Assembly (NCBI GenBank): GCA_029212905.1
Contig: JARGPB010000010.1
Location: 1-64,000, forward strand
Reading direction: 5' to 3'
Length of the DNA stretch: 64,000 nt
DNA from: Thalassovita sp.
GTDB lineage: Bacteria; Pseudomonadota; Alphaproteobacteria; Rhodobacterales; Rhodobacteraceae
The position numbers and the translations under genes were made by a program. This document shows positions 27,001-33,584 of this stretch, in pieces. Position 1 is the stretch's first letter. The number at the start of each line of letters is the position of its first letter. The notes beneath the pieces are model-generated. The model worked only from the letters and a program-made list of their open reading frames with translations, searched no databases and was not told the origin of the DNA.

Positions 27001-27058
27001 GCAGCAAAGCATGGAGCAGGTCATTAAAAACAGTGAAGCACGTCCTGACAGGACTTAG
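24017..27058 (+). CDS. hsdR: Type I restriction-modification, endonuclease/translocase subunit
   Basis: This 1013-aa protein has an N-terminal PD-(D/E)xK nuclease domain (EIDMVLFLNGMPLITLELKN), SF2 helicase Walker A HSAGSGKSNS near residue 316, DEAH box (IIDEAHSGQGG), motif III FTATPKN, and a C-terminal helical part that docks on HsdM. It cleaves unmodified DNA after ATP-driven translocation. It lies 10 bp after hsdS. GC and codon use fall markedly from about position 24800, within the gene, which may reflect a recombination junction between more and less host-like segments. Confidence 0.95.
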   Translation: MVSNTKEIALEQAIQKHLTGFTSEELTGQPQPDSPSKFLIGLPQDFDAQYALDTKLFWQFLEDTQAIELDKLRKHSPNDWQRKVLERFDRIIKQKGLLHILKKGLQVDNAFLVMMYPAPLASSSAKVHENFDANLFSVMRQVRYSQANPLQEIDMVLFLNGMPLITLELKNAWTHQTARYNGQKQYREDRDPTQPLLQFGRALVHMAVDTDEVFMTTKLAGKGTFFLPFNKGYKEGEGNPPNPNGHKTAYLWEEVFEKRSLAGIIQHFVLLEGDTKLPLAKKTLIFPRYQQLDVVRKLLDHAATTGVGHSYLIQHSAGSGKSNSITWAAYQLIETYPASKKAAGDRGMERPLFDSVIVVTDRRLLDKQLRENIKDFSEVKNIVAPAFRSADLKSALEAGKKIVITTIQKFPFIIDGIADMSDKRFAVIIDEAHSGQGGIAAGKMNEALGAEASDEDDLDPQDKILAAMHARKMRGNASYLAFTATPKNTTLEKFGEQQPDGSFEPFHLYSMKQAVEEGFILNVLANYTTYRSYYEIQKSIEANPDFDTKKAQKKLRSYVERSQQTINTKAEIMLNHFLDQVVNAKKLKGKAKGMIVTQDIKAAIRYYKAIAKLLDERGNPFKVLIAFSGEKEVDGISYTEAGMNGFSETDTRDKFETDEFRLLVVANKYLTGFDQPKLSAMYVDKKLQGVLAVQALSRLNRSSAKLGKRTEDLFILDFFNTVEEIKTAFDPFYTVTTLSEATDINVLHELKSMLDDVGVYETAEVDDFTARYFAGDDAQLLSPIIDCAAARFNEELELENPDKIDFKIKAKQFVKIYGQMAAIIPFEVVEWEKLFWFLKFLVPKLKITDPDQDTLDELLEAVDLSTYGLERVKLGHNIGLDASETQVDPQNANPRGYREGGVEKDPLDEIVRSFNERWFQGWSATPEEQRVKFVNIAESIRAHPDFEDKYENNADPQNRGLAFEKMLRDVMLKRRKDELELYKLFANDPAFKSAWQQSMEQVIKNSEARPDRT

Positions 27059-27077
27059 ATACCGAGAGAGTAAGGCA

Positions 27078-27176
27078 GTGACCGACACGTCAGAAACCAA
27101 ACATAGCGAAAATGTTTCATTGCACTTGGGCAAGGATGCTGTCCGAAAAATGCAAGGAACCTTGTATAGCGATTAA
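27078..27176 (+). CDS. Possible 32-aa small ORF
   Basis: This GTG-initiated frame encodes a 32-residue peptide rich in Ser, Thr and Lys, preceded by TAAGG. It ends 23 bp before the thymidylate-synthase-like gene, so it might be a leader peptide. Evidence is only position and openness; it may be spurious. Confidence 0.2.
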   Translation: MTDTSETKHSENVSLHLGKDAVRKMQGTLYSD

Positions 27177-27199
27177 CTCGCTACGGTGGAAACCAACGA

Positions 27200-28231
27200 A
27201 TGACAATTGAAGGACGATATTTGGACGAAGTACTTAGAAAGCTCTATGGCGAGCTTTCGAAAAGTACTGATACTTTTGAGGCAAGCAAGGGCAAAGGGCA
27301 CGATCTACTTGGGCAGAAAGTTGTTTTAAAAGATCCTCGGGCACGAATTAGTGCTACAGCGACACGCGGCATGCTTATTTCGGCTCTTGCAGAGTTTTGC
27401 TGGTACATGAGTGGCAGCGCTGATCTCGATTTCATCCGGTTTTATCTGAAAGACTATCCGCCAAAGAATGCAACTGGCTCACTTCAAGAAGCCTACGGCC
27501 CACGCCTGAAAGGTACAGGCGAGTTCGGATACAACATTGACCAAATTTCTCGTGTCATTGAGAAGCTTAGGAATAAGCCTGATACACGCCGCGCCGCCAT
27601 CACGCTCTTGGAGTCATCCGATCTAGAACCCAGCCAAAAAGAAGCGCCTTGCACAGTTGGATTGCAGTTCATTCGAAGACGCGAACGCCTGCACCTCGTG
27701 GCTATGATGCGCTCAAACGATGCCTATCTTGGGTTCCCGCATGACGTTTTTTGTTTCACTATGATACAAGAGTTGGTTGCGCGATCTCTTGGGATTAAGG
27801 TTGGCGACTATCATCACTTTGCTACAAGCCTGCACTTATACGAAAACGATCAGGATTCTGTGGCAGCCTATCTCGGCGAAGGATTTCAGAACCCAGTGTT
27901 CGCCATGCCAAAGATGCCTTCAGGTTGCCAGATGGAAAACTTGAAAGCTTTCTTAGAAGTAGAGCGCGCCATACGTCAGGGAGAGATTGAAGGCGCTGGA
28001 CAGATTGCACTGCCTCAATACTGGCGAGACCTTTCGTTGGTTCTGCTGAGGTGCGCAGACTCTCGTTACAAGAGAGGGACAAAGGTTCGCGAAGACAACT
28101 TCGCGCAAACAAGCGATCCGTTTTATAAAAACTTTTTCATTAAGCACCCAAAAACTCTGCAAACTGGCGGCAGTCCAAAAATGGTGCAGGAAAATCTGGA
28201 TTTAGGTGAAGAGCAGGCCAATGCGAAATAA
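27200..28231 (+). CDS. Thymidylate-synthase-superfamily protein (dUMP/dCMP methylase or hydroxymethylase type)
   Basis: This 343-aa protein has a thymidylate-synthase-like core: a nucleophile-type Cys in EAPCTVGLQF (ThyA: APCH), RSNDAYLGFPHDVFCF (ThyA: RS-D-LG-PFNIASY) and VGDYHHFATSLHLYEND (ThyA: GDFVW..DTHLY.NH). The Asn that selects dUMP in ThyA is replaced by Asp in GFPHDVF, as in dCMP hydroxymethylases, suggesting a cytosine nucleotide substrate. The His after the Cys is replaced by Thr. It follows hsdR by 141 bp and overlaps the aGPT-pyrophosphorylase gene, so it is probably a modification or defence enzyme rather than housekeeping ThyA. Confidence 0.8.
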   Translation: MTIEGRYLDEVLRKLYGELSKSTDTFEASKGKGHDLLGQKVVLKDPRARISATATRGMLISALAEFCWYMSGSADLDFIRFYLKDYPPKNATGSLQEAYGPRLKGTGEFGYNIDQISRVIEKLRNKPDTRRAAITLLESSDLEPSQKEAPCTVGLQFIRRRERLHLVAMMRSNDAYLGFPHDVFCFTMIQELVARSLGIKVGDYHHFATSLHLYENDQDSVAAYLGEGFQNPVFAMPKMPSGCQMENLKAFLEVERAIRQGEIEGAGQIALPQYWRDLSLVLLRCADSRYKRGTKVREDNFAQTSDPFYKNFFIKHPKTLQTGGSPKMVQENLDLGEEQANAK

Positions 28232-29147
28232 AGATCAAGCGAGAAGCAATCAACTCTCAAATCAGTTGGACGATTTTTCAGCCAACAAGACACCACTGGT
28301 GGGGATGAACAACGCTAGTCGAAAATCAACCTTGATTGCACAGATTATTGATAGCATTCGCCGCACAGAGTACTTGCTTCAGATTTCGATTCGCTCAAGC
28401 TCAGCCAGTTTATACACACCCTACTCGGGAAGTTTTCAGCCATTGGCTGGAGCTGCAGCAATGTACAAGGCAGGGCAAATCGATGATGCCTACTGGCTTG
28501 TTTACTTGGCAACGCATTTCGGGAAGCACAAGCATGACGGCTGGAATCTGACAGAAGACATCTACGGAAAGTTTGGGCAAGGGGGCGTTTGGGATTGGAA
28601 CGCAGCCAGCCAGAACCCACAAGCGATAGCGAACTGGCTTCAAGCCAACTACCCCCATGTCACAAGCGCAGGCCGTTCAAGGCGTTTTGGAAACCACCGC
28701 AAATATGAAACGCTGAAGCCAGGGCCGAAAGGCACTGGACACGCTGTTGCAAGCTACATCGATTGGGTCAAAGCACATGGCTCACACAGCGCGCTGATAC
28801 AATACGCTCAGGCCAGTGTTGGGCAAAACCCGCAAGAGGTCTTTGCGTTGCTCTATAAGGAGTTGGACAATGTTGCCAAAATGGGGAGACTTGGAAAGTT
28901 CGACTTGCTTTGCAATCTGAGTAATCTGCAAATTGCTCCTATTTTCCCTGACAAAGGATACATAAAGGAGGCTACTGGACCTAAAGATGGTGCGCAGTTG
29001 CTTTTCGGCAATGTGCTGACCGTGTCGCAGCTAGAAGCAGCTTGCGTTGATCTGGCAACGCATTTGAACGTGAGCGCTCAGGTCATTGAGGATTCGTTGT
29101 GCAACTGGCAGAAGAGTCCAGAGGATTACATCTATTTTAACGGCTAA
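28221..29147 (+). CDS. Alpha-glutamyl/putrescinyl thymine pyrophosphorylase clade 3-like protein
   Basis: This 308-aa protein has segments I recognise from the aGPT-Pplase3 family: YSGSFQPLAGAAAMY, LVYLATHFGKHKHDGW, RRFGNHRKYE, GKFDLLCNLSNL and EDSLCNWQKSPEDY near the C-terminus. The family was proposed from comparative genomics to act in DNA base hypermodification, linked to thymidylate-synthase-like enzymes. Start: ATG at 28221, overlapping the previous gene by 11 nt, implying co-translation. It ends 4 nt into the convergent HTH-peptidase gene. Biochemical activity is not established by sequence. Confidence 0.78.
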   Translation: MRNKDQARSNQLSNQLDDFSANKTPLVGMNNASRKSTLIAQIIDSIRRTEYLLQISIRSSSASLYTPYSGSFQPLAGAAAMYKAGQIDDAYWLVYLATHFGKHKHDGWNLTEDIYGKFGQGGVWDWNAASQNPQAIANWLQANYPHVTSAGRSRRFGNHRKYETLKPGPKGTGHAVASYIDWVKAHGSHSALIQYAQASVGQNPQEVFALLYKELDNVAKMGRLGKFDLLCNLSNLQIAPIFPDKGYIKEATGPKDGAQLLFGNVLTVSQLEAACVDLATHLNVSAQVIEDSLCNWQKSPEDYIYFNG

Positions 29148-30232
29148 TCGATCCAGCGATAGCGCCGCTTGAGGTGTTGCATTTGGTTATATCCGATGAT
29201 GCGTGCATGTTGGAGTTGGCCGACAATTAAGCCTGGAGCGACGCCGACCCTTTTTGCAAAGTTTATGATAAGCGGCTTTGACGCTACCATTCCGAGAAGC
29301 TCTTCCTGGTGCATCATAGGAACGATGACCTGGGATGCAAACTGGTTGGCTTCATCTTCGCACTCATCTTCTTTAAGATCGCTGTTTTCGAGTATTGGCA
29401 TTTTTTCAAAATGCAAAAGTAGATGTCCAATTTCGTGGAACAACGAGAACCAGAACTGATCGTCAGATAGATATCGGAAGCTCAATTGGATATGGGGTGT
29501 ATCATCTGCCAGTATCCTCACCGCACCACTCGCCAAGCATCCCTTTGGTGCTCTCACGATAGCGAACTTCACACCTGCTCTGGCAAACCCTTCTTTGAGC
29601 TTTGGCAAGAAAAGTGAAGGACTCTTGTACCAGGTCAGTTTGCGAAAACCTTGGAGCTCTTGCTTCAGTTTGTCAGGTGACCACTCATCAACGACGTCCT
29701 CTTGCGTTTCGATCTCACCCTGCCTCAGCCAAGCGGTGGTTGCTATCTCGCATGAGGCATATGCCGTTGCCCGCCTATAAGCTGCGCCCCGGAATGCACT
29801 TTCATATCGACCTTGCCATTGCGCCAAAGAAGATACACCAAAAAACTCCATACTTTCGGTGATCTTATCATCTCGCGTTTTAGCATTTTTGATCCAGCCA
29901 AATTTCCTCATATCAGCCAAGGGCAATGTGCTGATGAGGTCTTCGAAACTGTTTACTCTGATTTTTTCTGGCGGTTCAATGCTGGCTCGATAATCATGCT
30001 CTCGCGCCATCCAAAAGCTCTCGGAAGCACCAAAGACATCAGAAAGTCGCCGCGCGATATCGACATCAATCGCTTGCTTCCCATCTAACAGTTTCTGAGC
30101 AACGCTTTTCGTTCGACCAATACGCTCAGCAAAATCTTCAAATGTCAGTTCATTTTGCTCCAAAAGAGAAATTATCGTATGGCCAGGCGGCGATACCCAA
30201 TCTGGCTTCTCCATTAATTCATTACCTGACAT
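29144..30232 (-). CDS. HigA-like HTH fused to ImmA/IrrE metallopeptidase
   Basis: This 362-aa protein has an N-terminal HigA/XRE-type helix-turn-helix (TFEDFAERIGRTKSVAQKLL, then ARRLSDVFGASESFW), a helical linker, and a C-terminal ImmA/IrrE-type zincin domain with HEIGHLLLH and the downstream acidic region DECEDEANQFASQVIVP. It follows the HigB-like gene with an 11-nt overlap. Family members act as antitoxins or regulators that may cleave a repressor or respond to stress. Start: ATG at 30232; an ATG at 30214 is an alternative. Confidence 0.85.
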   Translation of the reverse strand: MSGNELMEKPDWVSPPGHTIISLLEQNELTFEDFAERIGRTKSVAQKLLDGKQAIDVDIARRLSDVFGASESFWMAREHDYRASIEPPEKIRVNSFEDLISTLPLADMRKFGWIKNAKTRDDKITESMEFFGVSSLAQWQGRYESAFRGAAYRRATAYASCEIATTAWLRQGEIETQEDVVDEWSPDKLKQELQGFRKLTWYKSPSLFLPKLKEGFARAGVKFAIVRAPKGCLASGAVRILADDTPHIQLSFRYLSDDQFWFSLFHEIGHLLLHFEKMPILENSDLKEDECEDEANQFASQVIVPMMHQEELLGMVASKPLIINFAKRVGVAPGLIVGQLQHARIIGYNQMQHLKRRYRWID

Positions 30233-30530
30233 CGTTGATCCCCATGAGCTTAACCCGAGCGACTGTTGACCAGTCAAAATGCGATCCATCCATTAATACT
30301 GGATAGTTTGGCACCATCTGAATTGAGAGAAGGTTCGGTATTTCGAGCGTACAGAGGTTTCCGACAACGGAAACTTGACCGACCAAGAGTTCGTAAACGC
30401 TGCTCGCGGCCTGAATATCGGAATGCCGTGCCTGTAAAGATGCTGCCGCCTCCTCACCAAGACATTCTATAGCAGTCGGTGTGCGAAAGCAAATTTCTTG
30501 TAGCAGCTCTGTATCGTAAGAAATCAACAA
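30222..30530 (-). CDS. HigB/RelE-like toxin
   Basis: This 102-aa protein has the length and pattern of HigB-type killer proteins: start MLISYDTELLQEICF, a helical segment AASLQARHSDIQAA, and a C-terminal strand VARVKLMGINDV. It overlaps the HTH-ImmA/IrrE gene by 11 nt in toxin-first order, as in higBA modules. RelE-fold toxins cleave mRNA at the ribosome. The conserved basic catalytic residues of active RelE are not obvious here, so activity is uncertain. Confidence 0.65.
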   Translation of the reverse strand: MLISYDTELLQEICFRTPTAIECLGEEAAASLQARHSDIQAASSVYELLVGQVSVVGNLCTLEIPNLLSIQMVPNYPVLMDGSHFDWSTVARVKLMGINDVR

Positions 30531-31004
30531 ATGGCTCTCTCTTTTCCTTTATTATTAATAGATTAGCCATTACCCTAGGGTCAAGCATTGCATGATCCAA
30601 ACCTGTGTTCTGCTTTCAATCACACATCAACGCGGGTTAAGCGAGAAGGCAAGAAAAAATGTAGCTTTATCGGCGCCCCTGACGGGTCGGGCTGTCGTGA
30701 ACCGAGCCCGCCTGTGGCGGTCTCGGCCATGCGGCTTCCATCCCTTGCGCTGATCTGAGGCCAGCCTAGAAGGCTGTCTCTCCTTCTTTTTTGTTGGGGG
30801 TCTGCGACCCCTTCGCCGTCAAGACCAAGCCCTTCGCTTGAGCTTCGGGCGCAGCCAGCGGTCTCCCCATCCTTCCGCGCTTTGCTTGTGCAGGACGGGT
30901 GATCCCCCACCGCTGTCTGCTGTCCTGACGGTCTCCCCCCACTCATTGGCGTGGGCCTAGTCCAGTTGCATGCGCAACTGACTAAACAAGAGAAGGAAAA
31001 GCCA
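30531..31004. promoter_or_regulatory. Long structured leader upstream of ardC
   Basis: This 474-bp stretch without a convincing gene has several inverted repeats: gggtcgggct...gagcccgcc near 30687-30712, CCGAGcccgcctgtggcggtCTCGG near 30700, and CAGTTGC-ATGC-GCAACTG at 30963-30980, 24 bp before the ardC start. GC rises sharply against the toxin gene. Similar leaders precede ardC-type genes on alphaproteobacterial plasmids (recollection, not searched). It may hold an early, possibly single-strand-active, promoter for the antirestriction gene. Confidence 0.45.
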
Positions 31005-31904
31005 ATGAAACAAGATATTTATCAAAAAGTGACCGATAAGATTATTGCCGATTTAGAGCAAGTCGAGCTGACTTGGCTCAAGCCTTGGTCAGCTGGAAAC
31101 ATGGACGGGCGGATTGTTAAACCGCTGCGCCATAACGGCATGACCTATAGCGGCATTAACGTGCTGATGCTTTGGGGCGCAGCCCTTGAGGCGGGGTATC
31201 TCTCCCCCTGCTGGATGACCTTCAAGCAGGCCAAAGAGCTTGGCGCAAATGTGCGTAAAGGCGAGCGGGGCAATCCTGTGGTCTATGCCAACACCATCAC
31301 CAAAACCGAAGAGCAAGCAGACGGCAGCGAGGAAGAGCGCACTATCCCCTTCATGAAGGCCTATACGGTTTTCAATGTGGAGCAGATCGAAGGATTGCCC
31401 GAGCATTTCTACGAAAAGCCCGAGCCCGTGATTGATCCCCCGCAGCGGATCGACCATGCAGAAGTTTTCTTTGCCGCAAGCGGTGCCGATGTCAGGCATG
31501 GCGGCAATCGTGCCTTCTATGCTGGCGGCAGCGATCATGTGCAGATGCCTTACTTTGAGACGTTCCGCAGCCCCGAGGCATACTATGCGACTTTGGGGCA
31601 TGAGCTCACCCACTGGACAAAACACCCCAAACGCCTTGACCGTGAATTTGGGCGCAAGAAATGGGGCGATGAAGGTTATGCAAGAGAAGAGCTTGTTGCC
31701 GAGCTTGGCGCGGCGTTCCTATGCGCTGATCTTGGTTTAACCCCTGAAGCGGGCACAGATCATGCCGCCTATATTCAAAGCTGGGTCAAGGTTTTGAAAG
31801 AAGACAAGCGCGCGATTTTTTCCGCAGCGGCGCATGCGCAAAAAGCAGCAGATTTTCTGCACGGCTTTCAAAAGTCCGAAACTGAAGAAGGAGTTGCCGC
31901 GTAA
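31005..31904 (+). CDS. ardC: ArdC-type antirestriction / ssDNA-binding protein
   Basis: This 299-aa protein has an N-terminal ArdC single-strand DNA-binding domain (QDIYQKVTDKIIADLEQ; WLKPWSAGN) and a C-terminal zincin-type domain with HELTHWTKHPKRL and EELVAELGAAFLCADLG. ArdC proteins enter with transferred DNA and protect it from recipient restriction systems. The ATG at 31005, behind AAGAGAAGG, is chosen over an upstream in-frame start. It is the first of a plus-strand run of small mobility-associated genes. Confidence 0.9.
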   Translation: MKQDIYQKVTDKIIADLEQVELTWLKPWSAGNMDGRIVKPLRHNGMTYSGINVLMLWGAALEAGYLSPCWMTFKQAKELGANVRKGERGNPVVYANTITKTEEQADGSEEERTIPFMKAYTVFNVEQIEGLPEHFYEKPEPVIDPPQRIDHAEVFFAASGADVRHGGNRAFYAGGSDHVQMPYFETFRSPEAYYATLGHELTHWTKHPKRLDREFGRKKWGDEGYAREELVAELGAAFLCADLGLTPEAGTDHAAYIQSWVKVLKEDKRAIFSAAAHAQKAADFLHGFQKSETEEGVAA

Positions 31905-31935
31905 GCGGCAGCTCCCCATCATGGAGGGCAAATCA

Positions 31936-32196
31936 ATGGAACAACACATCATCACGTGGCGCGGCGTAGAGATCGAGATCACCTACACCCCCGAAAAATT
32001 TGGCATGGTGGATCACATAGAACTGCGCACCGAAAACAAGACACCGTTGCCCGTCACCGAGACGGGCTATCGCTCACACTTCATGAACAAGGGAGCCGTT
32101 GCGCATAATGGCGGCGCAGTGCCGCTCGTCACAGCTTGGCTGGATCATGAAGCCAAGCGCTCAGGCTGGAATAACGCCCAGTTGTCGTTGTTTTGA
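31936..32196 (+). CDS. Small conserved-type protein after ardC
   Basis: This 86-aa protein (MEQHIITWRGVEIEITYTPE) has a strand-rich N-terminus and a C-terminal helix (VTAWLDHEAKRSGWNNAQ). It is co-oriented with ardC at a 31-bp gap and resembles small hypothetical proteins found in ardC loci on alphaproteobacterial plasmids. Function unknown; it may be an accessory to antirestriction. ATG at 31936 is preferred to one at 31921. Confidence 0.6.
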   Translation: MEQHIITWRGVEIEITYTPEKFGMVDHIELRTENKTPLPVTETGYRSHFMNKGAVAHNGGAVPLVTAWLDHEAKRSGWNNAQLSLF

Positions 32197-32231
32197 TCGC
32201 CTATTCTTTACAAAATTTGCCCCGAGCTCCG

Positions 32232-32246
32232 ATGATATTGTATCAT
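32232..32246. promoter_or_regulatory. ATGATA-TTG-TATCAT palindrome
   Basis: A perfect 6-bp inverted repeat with a 3-nt spacer lies 6 bp before the ATG of the 32253 gene. TATCAT also resembles a -10 element. It fits an operator bound by the downstream ribbon-helix-helix-like product, but that is inference. Confidence 0.4.
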
Positions 32247-32252
32247 TATTGA

Positions 32253-32582
32253 ATGACAACGAGTGTAAGCGTTCAGAGCACAAAGCTTCTGAACAGATTA
32301 GAAACCAAAAAGATTGCTTTTCCTGATGGGATGACGCGCCTCATCACGCTCAAGAGGCAGCAGTGGGACGCAATGGAATGGATTGCAGCTAACAATGCAT
32401 CTAGCACTCATCAAGAGACAATAGATATCGCATGGCAGGTTGCAATTGAATTTCATGAGCCTCGCAAAGAGAGGTTTGAAGATGGCCTTCGAAAAAGCCT
32501 AGAGAGAACAATTTCGGGCTGCATGAGTGCAATAAATGAATTTCAGAATTCCGTTTCACAGGACAACTCATCAACCATATAA
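32253..32582 (+). CDS. Possible ribbon-helix-helix regulator
   Basis: This 109-aa protein has a region RLITLKRQQWDAMEWIAANN followed by a helix (HQETIDIAWQVAIEF), in the strand-helix-helix order of ribbon-helix-helix proteins. The N-terminal 25 residues and the C-terminus are polar and probably disordered. A palindrome sits directly upstream and a strong terminator directly downstream, so it is a single-gene unit. The family call is tentative. Confidence 0.5.
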   Translation: MTTSVSVQSTKLLNRLETKKIAFPDGMTRLITLKRQQWDAMEWIAANNASSTHQETIDIAWQVAIEFHEPRKERFEDGLRKSLERTISGCMSAINEFQNSVSQDNSSTI

Positions 32583-32585
32583 GAA

Positions 32586-32615
32586 TTTGCGGCTGGCCTG
32601 ATGGCCAGCCGCAAA
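32586..32615. terminator. Strong bidirectional terminator
   Basis: A perfect 13-bp stem TTTGCGGCTGGCC / GGCCAGCCGCAAA with a TGAT loop is followed by A-rich/T-rich flanks. It lies between the convergent 32253 and 32620 genes and can serve both. Confidence 0.8.
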
Positions 32616-32619
32616 AACT

Positions 32620-32799
32620 TCAGAGAGTTGGCTTTCGTTTCGCCAACTCATTTTCGATAGTATGCATTGACGCAATTGCGTTGCGCTGCTCTTGCGAGCC
32701 ACGCGGGGCAGCTGCAAAGGCTATGAAAGCGACTTTACGCAAACCAAAAAGTTCTACAGTACCAAGTGTTGCCGCTTCAAATTTTGAGACGAGTTTCAT
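32620..32799 (-). CDS. Small hypothetical protein (59 aa)
   Basis: This 59-aa protein starts MKLVSKFEAATLGTVELFGL (ATG at 32799, preceded by GGAGGG on the coding strand). It has a short hydrophobic centre (KVAFIAFAAAPRG) and a helical tail. It ends at a strong bidirectional terminator. The good ribosome binding site and position argue that it is real. Similar small proteins occur on roseobacter plasmids, but I cannot name a function. Confidence 0.5.
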   Translation of the reverse strand: MKLVSKFEAATLGTVELFGLRKVAFIAFAAAPRGSQEQRNAIASMHTIENELAKRKPTL

Positions 32800-33338
32800 C
32801 GTACCCTCCTTTTGTTCAAGGAGGCCCCGAACCATTCAGGGCCTTTCGGCCCCGCACACGATCAACCGCCAATAAAGGCCCCTGATGGTCCGGGCATACG
32901 CACATAAGAAGGAAAGTATGCGCTTGACGCGCACCTAAAGATTGAAGCTGCCAAAAAACTTGGCACCAACTAAAAACTTGAGGAATTGATCGGAAGAAAG
33001 GCTGGCATCGTGTTTGCCAACTCCGCGCTGCGAGCCGCCGCGCTTGAAATTGCTCAATGCAGATTGTCGCTAATGGTAGTGACTAATTGAGCCGTCCTAT
33101 AGGGTTGCGGCTGGCTCTGGCTATCTGCCGTTCGTGAAATGCCATACTACTCATCTCTTTGGTCTGAGGTGGCTTGCAGCAAAATACCCATAATCCCTGA
33201 CCGAATGCGGCATCAAAATTCAATGGCCTGCCCGCACCACCTGGCTGCGCCAGCCGTGTTGACCATGAACTTCGAGCCTTTGCCTTCGGCCTGACGGGAG
33301 GGCGTTAGCAAGCCAACCTAAACAAAGGAGATCAAATC
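32800..33338. other. Gene-poor 540-bp stretch, candidate origin region
   Basis: No convincing gene. It has inverted repeats typical of plasmid control regions: TGCCAA-AAAAC-TTGGCA near 32951-32967, GCATAC-N16-GTATGC near 32898-32925, and the palindrome CCTATAGG near 33097. It lies between the relaxase operon and the plus-strand accessory genes, a plausible place for oriT. I could not find a nic site matching a known relaxase family, so this stays a candidate. Confidence 0.3.
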
Positions 33339-33572
33339 ATGGCACGCGAAAAGAACACCAACACCCAAGCCCAAAACGCACCGGAATTTCTGGCCTGGCA
33401 CGTCACCGAAAAAGGCGAAAAAACCTACTGGAACAAAGTCGGTGCCGCTTGGTCACACAAAGACGGCAAGGGCTACACGCTCCAACTTGAAACCTTTCCG
33501 ATCAATGGCCGCATCGTTCTGCGGCTCCCATTGGAAGACGCTCCACAATCCAACAACGAGGGGCGCGCGTAA
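33339..33572 (+). CDS. Small conserved plasmid-type protein
   Basis: This 77-aa protein begins MAREKNTNTQAQNAPEFLAW and carries HVTEKGEKTYWNKVGAAW and RIVLRLPLEDA, a strand-rich domain seen in small hypothetical proteins of alphaproteobacterial plasmids and mobile elements. An AAAGGAG ribosome binding site sits 8 bp before the ATG. It is convergent with the relaxase gene. A short hairpin (AGGGGCGC/GCGCCCCT) covers its stop. Function unknown. Confidence 0.65.
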   Translation: MAREKNTNTQAQNAPEFLAWHVTEKGEKTYWNKVGAAWSHKDGKGYTLQLETFPINGRIVLRLPLEDAPQSNNEGRA

Positions 33573-33584
33573 GCGCCCCTGAAC

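Noticed and set aside
27200..28231. Housekeeping thymidylate synthase ThyA
   Set aside because: The overall sequence is distant, the dUMP-selecting Asn is Asp, the His after the Cys is Thr, and the gene sits in mobile cargo coupled to an aGPT-pyrophosphorylase.
30620..30946. A 108-codon minus-strand frame in the ardC leader
   Set aside because: Low-complexity Ser/Gly/Arg translation, no clear ribosome binding site; better explained as structured leader DNA.
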